Shown: one piece after another, positions 1 through 14,000 of the stretch | Position numbering within the stretch: position 1 is the first letter of the stretch | Layout: the number at the start of each line of letters is the position of its first letter | DNA from: Datnioides undecimradiatus | Taxonomy: Eukaryota; Chordata; Actinopteri; Lobotiformes; Datnioididae | DNA length: 64,000 nucleotides | Direction: 5' to 3' | Assembly: GCA_008933995.1 (NCBI GenBank) | Contig: WARS01000011.1 | Coordinates: 15,254,016-15,318,015 of the forward strand | Notes under the pieces: model-generated | What the model was told of the DNA's origin: nothing | What the model saw: only the letters and a program-made list of their open reading frames with translations | Database searches by the model: none | Program-made: the position numbers and the translations under genes

Positions 1-3000
1 GACGCAAAGACATCCGAGACGGTGCGAGGCGTCCACTGAGAGGTGACAGTTGGGTGTGTGTACTCAGCCACAGACAAAACAACACTTTGGCAGACACAGC
101 AAACTCCCGGCTCATTTTCACCTACAATGAGAGCTCAAACATTTGAGGTCTTGAGGCCACTTATGTCAGTGAAGCCTTTCGCAGACGGGCTTTGAAAGCA
201 TGGTCATTGTCAGAGTATATAGCTAGTCCTCTGGGGCGAAGCCTCAGTGCTGGACCTGTTTTTCAAAGTGCAGAAAGCTACTTTATGACGTAGGTCTGAT
301 ATGGGACTAGAATCCCCTTAAAATCCTTTTATTTGTACTGAAACCGAAATGGCAAACTTGAAAATGGCATATGAGAACTGTCTTTGTAATAAAAATATTA
401 AAGGCTCTGGCTTTTCAAAAAAACCCTCTCAGAGATCTCCTTTTTTTTTTCTTTTTCAAGAAACAGTTCTCTGCTTTTTTGAAGTGCTTTTAGATATTTA
501 AATCTCTCTGCTAGTGTGTCATGGAAGAGGGATAGTTTCCTCAATAAACACTGTGCTTTTTATCTTTAGAAAGAACACATTTGTTTTAAATGCCGCAACA
601 ACCAATAAAGGCTGACTAAATATGCAACAAATAAATGCCATGTTAAAGTCACCCATTTCGTTTCAGAAAAGATGACTTTACAGTCTAAGTTCACTGCCTA
701 TTTTAGGTGGCCATCACAACACAGTCATACAGTATGTGGTTGGATTTGTTTCCCTTTTTTCCCTGCGATACATACTCACTAAAGCACTATGGACGTCACA
801 GCGTGTTCTGAGCTGGTTGTAACAACAGAGAGACTGCACGCTGAATTTTCATGAGTACAGCCTTGGTCTATATTCCCAAATGTGATTGATCCACTGTGTA
901 CTCTGGCAACAGGTCGAGGTTCAGTAGTGGTTGTAAATGATTACGTTTAAGATCTGTAAGTTATGGAAGGGCACACTTGTGTGCTTTGTGTTTTTCTTTG
1001 GGTCGAGGTGGAGCCCCTGTATAATTGGTGGACTGTCGATCACACTAAACCTCAAAAGCTCTAATTGATTTAAGGGGAGGCAATAATAGGAGTCCCATAT
1101 CGCAAAGACTGTATAGAACTTGTCATGCAATATAGTATTGCAGAGTCAATCATGTATGATCTTATTTTGGGTGAAGGTCCCAGCCCACTTTTCCGTAACA
1201 TTTAAATCAGATTCCCACATTGTTATTTGTGCAATCCAAAACTTTGTTAGGATTAAACCAGAGACTTATAGGAGCTTTGTGTTCTACTATGTAGGTCCCA
1301 GTGGAATATATTTTAAAATGATGGGCATATATTTCAGTAAGTTCATATTTTATTGCGAAGGCTGCCCTACTGGCTAGAAAGACAGATTCATGAGGGGATT
1401 TTTTACTGAAAAGTAAGAAAACATTGGTCTTAGGTTGGCTGTTTCTGCCATCGCAATGCAAGGTGGTGACAGTTGTCAAGGGAAATACATTGTTAAAAGT
1501 CTCTGGCTGTGCAGTGTTGTGTTGTATGTGTCTGCCATCTATTGGACTTCTGTGAAACACCACTTTGCAAATTACTTTAAAAACACAGTAGGTGACCACT
1601 TATTGACACAGGTGAAATATGTTTCTTATCACCAGATATAGTTAATGGTTATTTGTATACCATTTTTTCGGATTTATAGCGTGAAATGTCACCTGGGCCA
1701 AGTTTGCAGTAAATGGGCATCTGGACAAAGCCACCTTTTCACATTCAAAGGATGTAAATGAACCCATTATCTTGGTGAACATGAGTTGTGCTGTGAAGAT
1801 GAGTATCTCAGGGAGACAGGAGCGAAACCACAGCAAGTTGGTAGTGCCCATTTAAAAGAAACATTTTTGCGTTTATGGTAATGAGGAACAGCGGTTTGTA
1901 AAATAGAGGAAAAAAATAAATACCCCCAAATTTATTAAAAGAACTCACTTATATCCTATAACATGTGTTGCGGTAGGAGCCGGGGTAGGACGCCAGGAAA
2001 AAGAGGGAGTGGGTGAGTGCAGGAGTCGGCCGAGCACGTGCCTCCTGAGGTCCTCTGGTCTCTGTCTGGATCAGTCCACTGCACCAACCCCTGGGCTAGA
2101 CTCCCATCAGCCCCATACCCTGTCTACTCTGGGCCAGACACCACCATGACCACTTGTATTGAGAGGCCTGACCACCATTGTGCCACAGTAGAGTACACAA
2201 ACAAACAGCGCAGACACACACAGGTCTGCTCCCTGCCATTACGTCGACTCATCAAGCCCACTCGGCTTAGTCATACCATAGGCTTCCAGTGCAAGCAGCT
2301 CCCTCTTGGCTTTGGATGGAGAATCTGGCAGAAGATATTTGCTCATTTGTCCCCACACATGTATGTGGTTTGGTAACGCTGCTAGGGACTGCTGCCCCAG
2401 CCTTTCTTACTGTCCAGATTCAGAGCCAGCCAGGCCTTTCCTGGGTAATGTCCTCCCACACAGTCTGGCTATATGGCTTTTTGTTGCTCATATTCAGCTG
2501 TTTACATCCTTGCAGTGTGCTTTCTGTGGATTTTTGGTATGTAGATCGTTTCAGCCAAGTATGTAGGCATTGTTTCATCTCGCTACTTAGAGCCAATATA
2601 AAGTGTTTCTCCAACTACAGTGTGACCAAAATGGACTGCGTCTCTGATTTTAGTCACTAATAAAACAGATGTTTCTTTCTTTTTTTTTCCTAAGGACACT
2701 TATTTCTGCAAGGTGTGAACAGCTCTTTACAGAAATTGCACTTTTCAACATTGAGGAAGGATCCGATTGACACGTTTCTTTCTTCTGATTAGCATACCAG
2801 CTGACAGATATGCAGATGTACAAGGTTTTGTTCATCTCCTTGTATATTCAGAAGATTTTCGACATAGCCCCACATATATTCTCCAAGCCACGCCATTTGG
2901 AATTATTTTCATTTTTACATAACTTACTCTTAAATTAGCTCGAACTTCAGAAACTACATTAAAAACATCAGAAAACATGTACCATGTCAAACATTGGCTC

Positions 3001-4509
3001 AAAGTGTGTTTTGTAGGGTTCTGGAGTGAACATCTCACACTCTCTCTCACACACAGACACACACACACACACACACGACATTTCTTCCCTCTTTTCATGT
3101 CGACCACAAGGCTGACCTGCTGGCCTCTATTTCCTATGAATAGGATATCCCCCTTCAGTAGAGCCTTAAAATCCATCACGGCAGACGACTTGAGATCCTG
3201 ATGTATGTGCCTCCTCCTTCATTGTCTTTGAAGCGTTGGGAGGCTTTGGCTAGGCCTGGCCACAGTGATGATTACAGTCTCACAGTTAGTCCGTTACTGA
3301 CATGTGCTCAGCTCACTTTCTGTCTGATGTGCCCCTTATGTTTGATGGAGAGAGGAGTTCTGGTTCACTGATAAATGTAATTAGGAATGCGGTTGCTGGT
3401 GCTCATGGTCTTCAACTCCTGCTGCCACCTTGTTCCCCTCCTTTGCCAATCGAACAAAAAAAGATTTTGGGGAAATCTCACCTCCCCCAGCTCACAGAAT
3501 GAAAAAAGATGAGTGAAACCCGCAGTCAACATGTTTACATGCATGCAGAGATTACACTGAGTAGAAGCTTATGGACATCATAACTCAGCTGAGGGCAATC
3601 TGAGGACAAGCTGTCAATAAACGTCTTTACTGCCCCTCAGCAGATACCACTGGGTGCAAGATCAACACAATGTTCTAAATGTCACCATGGAAACTGACTT
3701 TCCACAGACCACCCTGAATAAAAGCAAACTGGCAGAGATAGTTATATTTGCATGTCTCTGTTTGTTAGCTAATATTGACTTGTCCAAATTATCATAATCA
3801 AGTTTCCTGTCATTGGATTTACGGCTTAACTCAGGGTTATTGCGCAAGTCATGATGTTGTCATGACCAGGGTGCCCCAAGAAAAATATACTGAATTACTA
3901 ATTTGATGAAAACTGATTTCATATTTTTAAAAAAGTATGTACCAGTACTCGCTATTGTGAGCATTTGACTGAGATTTAAACACTAATTCATGGCAGATTA
4001 TCATTTGGCATTTTCAGGTAAAGTCCCACACAATTTATTTTTCCTACAATGAGTAGCTAGAATTAGGAAACCATGTCATATAAAGTAGTGCACTAAACAG
4101 CAAACACTGAGTGACTTTCTGGAATTTGTACAAAATCCAAGAATGTTATGTAGGTGCATTCAGTAAACACTTTCAAATCTACACAGTATACAGGCATTAG
4201 GACTTGTTTTGTAAAACTATTTGATAATGACACACCCAATTTAGTAAGAAGAGATTTAAAATAAGTGAATAAAAATAAGTAAACAAATAATAAGTGCAGC
4301 CTTCTAATTTTCCGACAGCCAAAGGACAATTAACAGTTCAGACAGGCTGCATTTCTCTAAAAACTTCTGTTCTTATTGCTTTTAAATATATATATTTCTA
4401 TTTTTAACACCCTTAACTCCCACTTGTAAAATTTCAAGATGTTCAAACGCTGATATTTTAATGTTACTGGGAGGAAATGCAAAAAACCAATACTGTACCT
4501 AAAATAGTG
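1..4509. other. Intergenic sequence left of fbln1; no gene recognised
   Basis: No reading frame on either strand resembles a known protein family, and no exon with splice sites and homology could be found. The stretch is AT-rich and holds a short CA repeat near 3.06 kb. It lies downstream of the fbln1 isoform D stop, so part of its right end may be 3' UTR if the first poly(A) signal is not used. Regulatory elements cannot be ruled out by eye. Confidence 0.5.
3057..3076. repeat. (CA)n microsatellite
   Basis: Uninterrupted AC dinucleotide run, preceded by a CT/CA-rich imperfect stretch. Confidence 0.9.
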
Positions 4510-4515
4510 TTTATT
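4510..4515 (-). terminator. fbln1: Candidate poly(A) signal for fbln1 isoform D
   Basis: TTTATT on the plus strand is AATAAA on the fbln1 strand. It lies about 410 nt past the isoform D stop, giving a plausible 3' UTR length. A further TTTATT is at 4034-4039. No cleavage site can be proved from sequence. Confidence 0.4.
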
Positions 4516-4925
4516 CCATAGAAAAAATACCTCATCCGATGCATACAGTAAGAAAGGAAAAGTGAATGTTACAAAAACAAATGCTTATAATGTCATGAAA
4601 AGAATATTGTTGAATCGTCATATCCTTTAATGACCTTTCTAAATGCATGCACTTTCAATTTAAAACACATTCTGGATGTCTCATTTCTTCAACATAACAT
4701 AAAGGGTTTTTTTTCCATATTTAGCTCCATTGAGCCTGTCATTAAACAAAGTGTAACGCTCTAATCAGAGGCAGCCCGTCGCCTTTCATCTCAGAAACTG
4801 TCAAAATTAGTCAAACATAACATTAAAACCTTGACACTGATCTATGCATTGATATAACAAAGCCATTGTGTACAGTGTTGACAGTGGATGTCTTAATACA
4901 GGTGTTAAAATCTAGCACTCGTGTC

Positions 4926-5065
4926 TCAGAACCAAAACTCAGAGACAAAGACGTGAACATTGACGATGTTCTGGCCGGAGTCGCCCTGATTTGTCAGGTT
5001 GCGCATGGACAGTTTCAGTACTGTAGTCAATGGACCAATCAGAGGTTTCACCTGGCGAACGACAC
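4926..5065 (-). CDS. fbln1: fbln1 exon 17D, isoform D terminal exon
   Basis: Encodes VVRQVKP, then NVVNVHIF-like [14 protein letters not shown] and stop TGA at 4928-4926. It is separated from exon 16D by an 8.6-kb intron, the largest in the gene. Confidence 0.95.
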
Positions 5066-8000
5066 CTAAAGGAGACAAAGAAAAAAGAGAAAATATTAGT
5101 GAGTACTGCTGCACAATGCATCCAACATTAAGCAAAACAATTTGGTTATTGCATGCTTGCAGTGCTCTTGGTTTAAATGATAAGCTGCAAAACAGCAGCT
5201 ACGAAATAACCAATGGGACGTGAGCGTATCTTTGGTTTAGTTTCCTCAGTTTAGCTGTCTACAACTGTTGCTTTGATCCAAGGAGTATTTTGTGTATAGC
5301 ACTACTGTGGCTAAGAAGAAGCTGTTCAATGTTGATGTTGATGTGCCTCTTTCTTTATATGGTGTGGTCAAGATGTATCTTGCTTGATAATCCACAAACA
5401 TAATGGGGCACGGGGCTGGTCTGATACCTAGGATTAAACAAGGTGTCGTCCCTAACCAGTCTCTCACTTGCCAATATCGCTTTACATCACATTAAAACGG
5501 GTATTCAAATGAAGTGTGGAGTTTACAAGCTGAAAGTCCAGAGATGCCAAGACAGTCCCTGATAATCTGAACTTAATTCCTCGGTCCCACCTTCCACCCT
5601 CTCCATGAACAAGAGACACCCTCTGTCATGGTAAAACAGATGGGAGAATAAACATACTGCAACAGAGCATTACTGAATGCCCATGGAATTCATTGGGTGC
5701 TCTTTTTAAGTGAACATGCGATTACAGGGGGAAAAAAAAATGCCAATGTTTATACAGGCTGTCAGCAGGCCTTTTCTCTGCAGAGGGCTGGTGACATTTC
5801 AGCTCCGGCCTGTTTGAACAGCCATCGCCAGAGTGCAGTCAGGCAAGCACAATCACCGCGCTGTCCTCCAATCACACCTTCAGCCGTCCTCTTTCTTTTT
5901 CTCATTTCCTCCACTTGTGTTTCTCGTAATCATAACTGAGTCAGTTAAAGCGTTCAAGCCTTTTCATACGGTGACTCAAGAGTTTAACTCAACATGGATC
6001 AAAACGACGACAGATCACTGCTTCCATTGGTCTGAATTATGAGGCTCCTTTTTGTGGTGATCGTAATAAAGCAGTAAAACCCATTTGGTCGTTGTTCACC
6101 ACAGGACAAATGATGATCCATTATGCGCCATCCGCTGCGTCCTTTGGGACACTGGCATTGCATGATGGCAGATCCCCCCCACCCACTCATTCTCCTCCTT
6201 CTCTTTCTCCCCTCTCTTCCCTTCCTGAGGGGGGCCTGGTGTTTGTGGCACCATCACTATGGCCCACAAGGGTAAATGAGTCCCATGTGTTTGATGGAGG
6301 GGAGCAGTCACAGTCACGCGATACAGCCGTGGAGGCATTCCTCCAGGAATCCATCTTTAACTCTGGGAGGGGCAAGCAAAATGAGCTTGAACTGCTGTCT
6401 CCCTCTCTCTGTCACTTTCTTTTGCTCTGTCGTCCCTCTCTGAGTTGGATCTGTGGGCACCCAGTTTCCAGCAGATTCTGCCGATAAGCAGTTGGAGGAG
6501 TGTGGATTGGGGCCCACTTCTACCAGGGTTGCCCCTTTGTTTTGGTGTTTTGAGACTCTGTTGCATAGTGACAAGAGATGGAGGGGAATGGGACAGAGAT
6601 TTTATTGTTTCCAAAGCGTCAGCGCCATCAGAAAGAGCTAACCTTTGCTTAAACTCAACAACAGCCACAACATTAAGAGAATAACTGACATGGAAAAAGA
6701 GATTCAATATTGTTTTGAGTCTGAAAATTATTTAGAGACATAAGCCAATCAAGATGGCCCGAAACCCTAACTTGCAAACTCAGAGTTATTACTCACAAAC
6801 TCAAAGTGGGTTCAAAAGGTTCATGAATTTGTGCATGTGCTCAAGTAAAACAAAAACCAGTTCAAAAGCTTCTGTGCTGGGTTGAGCAAGCACACAATGA
6901 AGATGAGTAAGATGTCATTATGAGCACAATATGGACAACCACAACAACAGCTGGGTTTTAGTCAACATTAAGGCTTTTTTAAAATTGCAGTAGGTGTGGC
7001 CTATATCTAAAGAGCACTAAAAGCTCTATAATGAGGGTCAACCAAGGGTAAGTTTTCCACTGAACTCCTAAAGATTGTTTCTATGAAAAAAAAGCTAAAT
7101 AATCTTACCCCATGAATAAATGGAGACACACGTTGCTTCTGAAATGAAAATTTAATAATGGCATCTAAACAGTGCAATATGTGGAATGTGTCTGAGGCTC
7201 ATTAGTGTTTTGTAAATTTTGTTTGTGGTCTAATTAGCACATGCAGAGGGCACTGTGCTCAGAATAGAAATTTTGTTGCTGTGCCCAATAGATACTCCAC
7301 ATCCCCCAATCTCTTTTGAGGTCGCTGTTGATGATTTGAAACTCAAAAACTCAAAAACATTGGAATCTGGAGTGCTATTGGGTGTCATAGCAGACCTGGA
7401 TGTGTATTTTAACCCATAACATGTATTACTGTTATTGTAGTGATTTCTGGCTACATCTTAAATGTCAAAACATATTGTATTTAAGTTCTAGCCATTATTT
7501 AACTTTTCTTTTTCACATCCTTGAGAGCGAGAAAAGGGTAATTATGTTATTGCAATGTGGGCCTCATGTGCCCAGTTCTGCACAAGGGTTGATACTAAAG
7601 CCAGTGTTCGTGACCATGATGACTCTGTGTTTCCGTAAGCCTCCCATCAAAAGCACAGTGGTATCCTCAATGAGGGGAAAGCATCAGCTAACAGCTGGGC
7701 CTCAACATACTCACAGTGAACCTGAGGTGAAACCACAACCGCATACTCATCTTTAACATTTCATCCGGGCTGTAAGGCAAAAAGCCAACAGCCACAAAAC
7801 AGGTTGACTTTGATTGGCTACCATACCACCTGAGAGTCATATAAATAAACACGGGGAAGTTTTCAAAACCCTATAGCTGAAAATTTGCCCTGCGACTGGG
7901 TTGCAAGGTCATGTCATCTGATGCTTGAAGCACTCGAGCAGGAGGGTCAGTCGTAATGCTGGAAAGGTTTTGTGGTGTCTTTCCATCTCGCTGAGGTATA

Positions 8001-11000
8001 TGCCGCAGGGTGCAAAGGTGACTGTGCTGGCTTGAGCGAGCCACCATCAAACAAACAGCTGTACAATCTGTCTGTTCTCCAAAACATTCCGCCACACCAT
8101 AAAGTAGCCCCTTAAGTAGAAAATAGCCTTAAATAAATGCATGCTAGTAGCAGAGACACTGCCACAAAACAAAGTGAAGCAAATGCCAGGAGGCATTTGT
8201 CATCCTTCATGGCCGCGACGGCTGCAATATTGAAGGCTTACATGTAAACAGTACAATTTCGGGGTTTTCTGGTTTCTACAACTCAGCGAGGAAGTGTATG
8301 ACAAAATCCAAAATGAACGGGTTTAACACCAGAGACAAATGAAAAATATGCATTGGCCTCACCACAGTATTGTATAATGACACACTGGTTGTGGCGCTAG
8401 GCATGCTCACTACAGTGAAACCATTGGAGACTGTCCAGGTGGTGTACAAAGTTCCAGTATGGAAAGAGGGTACTGGAGGGCATTCTTCAGCGTCATTATG
8501 GCTATGACTGTGACATGTTTTGTATCTAACCATATCGCTGATGTACAGCTGAACACTGTTGGCATATACATAAAGACAGCAATGTGTGGTTTCTTATTCA
8601 GTGATTCTTTTTTTACTGCCTGAAACTTTTTTTTTTCTCCAAAATGTCCATAAAAGCCAGGATACATGCCAAAGAAACTGCTAACTAGCTCCCTTGTTAC
8701 CCCATTAGCAACGCAACCAATTTCAGTTTTGATAACCCGTCAGCGTGGCTGAAATATAATCCATTCAAATTGCCAACATAACCCACTGTGCAAAGACTGA
8801 GTGTACAGGTCCCTAAGGGACTGGGTCTTGTGTTTACAGCCTGGTCACTGGTCACCGGTACAAGGATGGCCAGTTGGGTCAGGCTGTCCAAACACAACTC
8901 TGACCACTCCAAAGAGGGGGTGGGAGACCTGCCTGTCTCTGCTCTGAAAGGCCAGCACATGTGGCTTGATATTTTAAGGTCAATTAACAGCGAGTCATAG
9001 TTACAGATCTCTCAAATGGCCCATGGGTCATTGTTGGACAGTGTCACTCGCTGGGTAGTGACATCATTGAAAAGTGGCCGTAGGGAATTGGTTTGTTCTT
9101 TTCTTGGACTTTCTGTTTTAGCAGTTGTGGGCCAGAGCAGCTGAGATGACATAACATGCGCCATTATCTTTACCACAACCTTTGCACTATATTACAAGTG
9201 ACCCTTCAGACCCATAACTAAGGAGCAGAAAATAGACTTGACAATGTAGACTAAATGGAAAGGATATGAGACGATAACCTGCTTTGTTTGCATATTAAAT
9301 CATGATTTTTTTTATTAATTATAAATGGAAGAGAGTATACGGCATTTGATAAGCTGTTTAAGCACTTTGTAATCTATTTTGGCATGTTACTACATTAGCA
9401 TTAATTTTGTTAACTGAGCCTTGTGAATTTACAGAGTTTCTTAAAATCACAGCGCCAGACAGCAAAGAGGAATGACGAGTATAAATTAAACAGCTCACCA
9501 AACCAAGGGAGTTAAGTGTAACTGATGAATTATTGAGACAGTTTTATTGCAGGCAATATATATTAGGTGCATACATCCCAGTGTGTTTTTGACTGTGTAC
9601 ATGGTATGTCTCAGTGAGTGTGACATATCTGCATCACTATCTTTTCATCAGTACATTGGTGATGGTGGAGGAGGACCACCCGAGGAGAGCATTGTGTGTT
9701 TGACTGTGGGGTTGTTGGGTGGAGAAGACGCTGTTTTGATTAGCTGTACTGTATTAATCTCTTGTGGGGCAGACAAGGATTCCTTCTGGGCTTGGCGCAC
9801 TCTGTCGGGCCTGCTGCTGCCAATGTCATGATTCATCCAAATGACAGCCACTCAAACTTGTGGAACTCTGCTAGTTTTCTGCTTATCTCCACTGCTGTCT
9901 TCAAGTCCTCACCAGCACGGCCGCAAGCCAGAGCCACAAGCTTCACTGGCTCTGAAGTAGTCATGTCTCACACAGTAAGCTCACATTCCAACATCCACTG
10001 TGGATGGCTGCACTGACGACCACGACTACCTGCACGGAGACAAACTGTCCACTTCCTCCTCCATTCATCTTGCTGTCTGCCTCACAGGTTGCCAGCCGTG
10101 TGCCAACAGCAATGCAAAAGTTATTCATTCTCTGCAAGGGATATAAACCACAAAGGCATATTTCCACCTGCATTTCAAAAATGAATGGAATTTAGCTGAG
10201 GCGTCCTAGGCTTACAGCTTCCTCGAGAGGATGGGTATGACTCATGAGGAGAAGATAGTGTTATATGTTGCTCCTTGGTAAGATAAACATAAACACTACA
10301 TACAAATTCAGCATGTCTCTTTTTTTTTGTTAAAAGAATTAGGCAGAAGTGATTAATTGTACAGTAAAATCTTTCCATGACAAACAATTAGTCATGAAGA
10401 GGAGTCATTTGGGCACATTGAAGGGATGACTAAACATTTGCTCACTGATTGATTCCACAGTTGCCTACTGATTATATTGTATTTGATTTGCACGTATTGA
10501 TGCTGGTCATCCAGCTGGCTGAGTCAAGTAGAATCATGTCGCATGATTGTATAAATATTGTCTAGACGTACAGTCGGTGGTTTGTATGTTGCATTCGTTG
10601 ACTTTGTGTTTTGCATGGTGAACAGGAAGAGATGAGGTTGGTGGGTTGTCAAGTCTTTTCCCCATTTAACAAATTTCTTCAACAGCTATTAAGTTACCAC
10701 TAAAGTAAAGCTGAAAGAATGCATGAAGCCGACCACGATACTTGAAGGCAAAAAAAGTCATACTAACCTATGATACCCTCACTGGGAGTGGTCAGAAACA
10801 ATATTGAACCTCACAGTAATGTATCCCACTGACAGATTATCAAACAGGGGTATCACCAGTAAAAGGTGGGAAACCAAGGCCCAGACTTAGACCCTTATTC
10901 CTGCAGGGACCACAGTGTTTTCAAAGGGAGGATTCATACATCCACCTGCTGACTGCCAAAATCAATCATCCCATTATCAAGCCTATTCAAACAACCTGTC

Positions 11001-14000
11001 CCTAATCATGACTGGATGACAGTGTTACCATGAGTAATGCATTCCTTCAATGTTTATCTTTCCAAATACGTGTATGATGTGTCACAAATGTTGTCTTTGT
11101 TTTGAGGATTATGTATATCGCCCTGCTGTACATACCTGCAGGGATTTGTGTGGTCGCTGCTGTGCTACTGTGGTCATCACGGGAATGTGTAAGCGTTTGA
11201 TTGGTTCTGATCATGTTTTCCAAAAGTCGGGGGCCAGCTATGTTTGCACAGATGCGTAAGGCTGTCAGGGTTGTCTTCCAGATATGACAGTGGTGGGAAA
11301 GCCAGTGATGGATGACCAGGAACTAGGAAAGAGTGGTGCAATTCTTACACCATGTCGTGTGCTGTCAGCTTCCATACGTGTGCGTGTGTGTGTGTGTGTG
11401 TGTGTTTGTGCGTATATGTCTATGCAAACACTGCATGCCAGTGTGTGCAGCCTACTGGTTTTAAAATCGTGAGTAAGTGAGCAGAACGGAAAAGAGCGTC
11501 AGCCAATCAAACCTTTTTAAGAATCACTTTTCAAGTTAGCAACGGATTCTGAGGATTCCTAATTGCCTCTTTTGTCCCTTTCAAAAACACTAAAAGTGGC
11601 CAAAAATAATGGCCAAAGTTAGTTTGAGTTCACGCACTTGTTCATTAGTGGAGCCTCAATGTCTGCTACTCTTCACATCCCACCAAGCTGTAATACCACT
11701 GTTGGAGACACTGGAGATACTGGAAACTAAGCTTCCTTAAGTGACACGTCAGCGAGCCTCATACAATGGTTACGCAACAGCAGCATCTGTGGGCCAAAGC
11801 ACCAGCAGCACAACCCACTAAATAAAACCAAGAGGGCCTTCATCGCACCGTGGACGCCACACTTCACAGCGAGCAGTCATTGACCAAAGGTTCCAGCGCA
11901 CAGGGCCTCAATTTGGGTATGTGATGGGCAACTGGTGCTAACATGCAAGAGCTGCATCCAATAAGCATCCAATGGGTTTGGGAGAGAAGTGGCTCCTCAC
12001 AAACAGGCCTTTCATGTGGTCGTCAGTTTAAGTGCTCTAATGCTCGGCGAGACACTGAGGCCTAGCGTGGGGAAATGGAACAATACATTTAACCACATGA
12101 AGCAAAGCGCCCAGGATTACTTCTGCACATATTTTCTCTCTCTCTCTCTCTCTCTCTCTTTCCTCTTTCATTGAATCACAGTCTCTCACTTTGTCTTTCT
12201 CTCTCTCTCTCTTCTCTCCCTTGCACACACACACACACACACACAGATACAGTACATACTTGCCCCTGCAAATGAGCACCACTATAAACAGGGAATTTCT
12301 CCTAAATCCTCTTTACACACACTTACACAGACACACTCAGTAGGCGATATATTACAAAATAAGGCTTATCACTTGTGCAGAATTACACCATTCCACGTTC
12401 CAACAAAAACATGCCATTATAAGACAGTACAATATAATTAAAACTGCTTTAACAACGAATTACGTGAATTATTGCTGGTTATAAACATTTTTCCCACATG
12501 TCTTTGCATATGGGTGCGTGTGTCATAAACACACATCTGTTTCTGCACAAGTGTACAAGAGAAGAACACTTGCGTGCGCCCACAATCCAGCCTGAACCAG
12601 TGACAGTCACACACACTCTCCTCCTCCCTCTCTCCTTCTCATTCTGTAAAGACAGATGTGCTCACTGACAGGCCATCCCTTCATCCATCAGCAAGAAAAG
12701 AAGAAGACGCTGTCCTTCCACTACCACCGTGCCTGCATCTCAGCACAAAATCAAAACAAAAACACCTAGACAGGCCCAACAATGTGTCATCCTTGGGCTC
12801 ACAACACCCTCATCCACCCAAGGCCAAGGCTCAGTTCAGCTCTCCCACAGGCGTGCAGCAGCCTTGGGTCACCACCAGACTAAAGGATGGGAATGGCTTC
12901 TTCCCAAACATGTGCTGTTGTTACGCACTACTGGAGATAGTATCTGCTGCTCCTTATTGAACTTGTGCAGTCGCTGAACAGGTAGTTATAATAAACTGAT
13001 TCACAAGTGCCTGGAGCTCTTGAATATCGCATGTGAATGCACACGTGTAGATTTACACGCTCTGTTCCTGTATATTCAGACCACCATAAGTTATTGTGGA
13101 AAATAATGATCTGCTTGGAATAAGCGTAGCCGTAGATAAGTGAATTAAACGGTACTTTGTTTAACCACAAGACTGTGAAAAGCGAAGCCAAATAGTTGGT
13201 GAGACAGAAACAGGCCTTCGTCTGTCTCAAAGAGCCACTCAGAGGACATCTCTCCAAAGACGCAGACACCAAGAGCCCCGCCGATGAAGACGATGACAGC
13301 TACATCATGACACCACAATGCAAAGACCATAATGGGCTGTGTCAGATGTACTTATGTCAGGGTGTCCAGACATTCCTAAGGGGATATTTTTTTGCGCTTT
13401 TGGCCCCGTCTCAATGTCACATATGAGTTTGATTTGTAAAAAAATACGCAGATATAATTCAAAATGAGAAATTAGGTGGGAAAACCCACCTCTTTTGTCA
13501 CAAAGAAAATGCACCTTCCCGTCGGGTGGCGGAACATTAAAGCTGCCATTGTCAAATATTTGTAGTAGGCTGGTTCATCCCGACTTCACAACACACAAAG
13601 CGAAGTAAAATCCCTGTACTCACCCACATACATTCCATTCTCTATGCGCTTGATGATGTCGAAGGCATTCTCCACGTTGCCCTCCAGGATTTCAAACTTG
13701 ACGTCGTAACTGCCTAAGTGGTAGGACCCGTAAGCCGGCACCGTGGTTCTCAGGAAAACAATCTCTGTTGGAAGATAACAATTAGACACAAAAGCTTGGG
13801 GAGCCTAAACCCTCATAATCACACTGGGATTGCGCCACCAAGCTTGTGCCAGCTCTCAAAGGTTTTTTTTTTCCCTTCAAAGAGGAAGACAATAAAATGG
13901 AAGATGGAAAGGTCTGTGTTTATTGTACATTGAGAGGGTCACAGAAAGGTTGAGGCTTTTCTGTACTCTTGTTGAGCTGAAGGGCCTCGAGTCTTTTACA

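Larger units (their letters stand above)
5066..13623 (-). other. fbln1: fbln1 last intron (isoform D), 8.6 kb
   Basis: No nested gene recognised on either strand. Open frames here, including a 131-codon one at 6092-6487 on the plus strand, resemble nothing known and lack a splice context. Simple repeats occur near 11.4 and 12.1-12.2 kb. Confidence 0.6.

Noticed and set aside
2017-2660. Overlapping plus-strand frames of 119 and 123 codons left of fbln1
   Set aside because: Three frames are open at once over this stretch and none resembles a protein family; no sign of a neighbour gene such as ATXN10.
6092-6487. 131-codon plus-strand frame in the fbln1 last intron
   Set aside because: Ser/Pro/Leu-rich, overlaps equally long frames on the other strand, no family resemblance.
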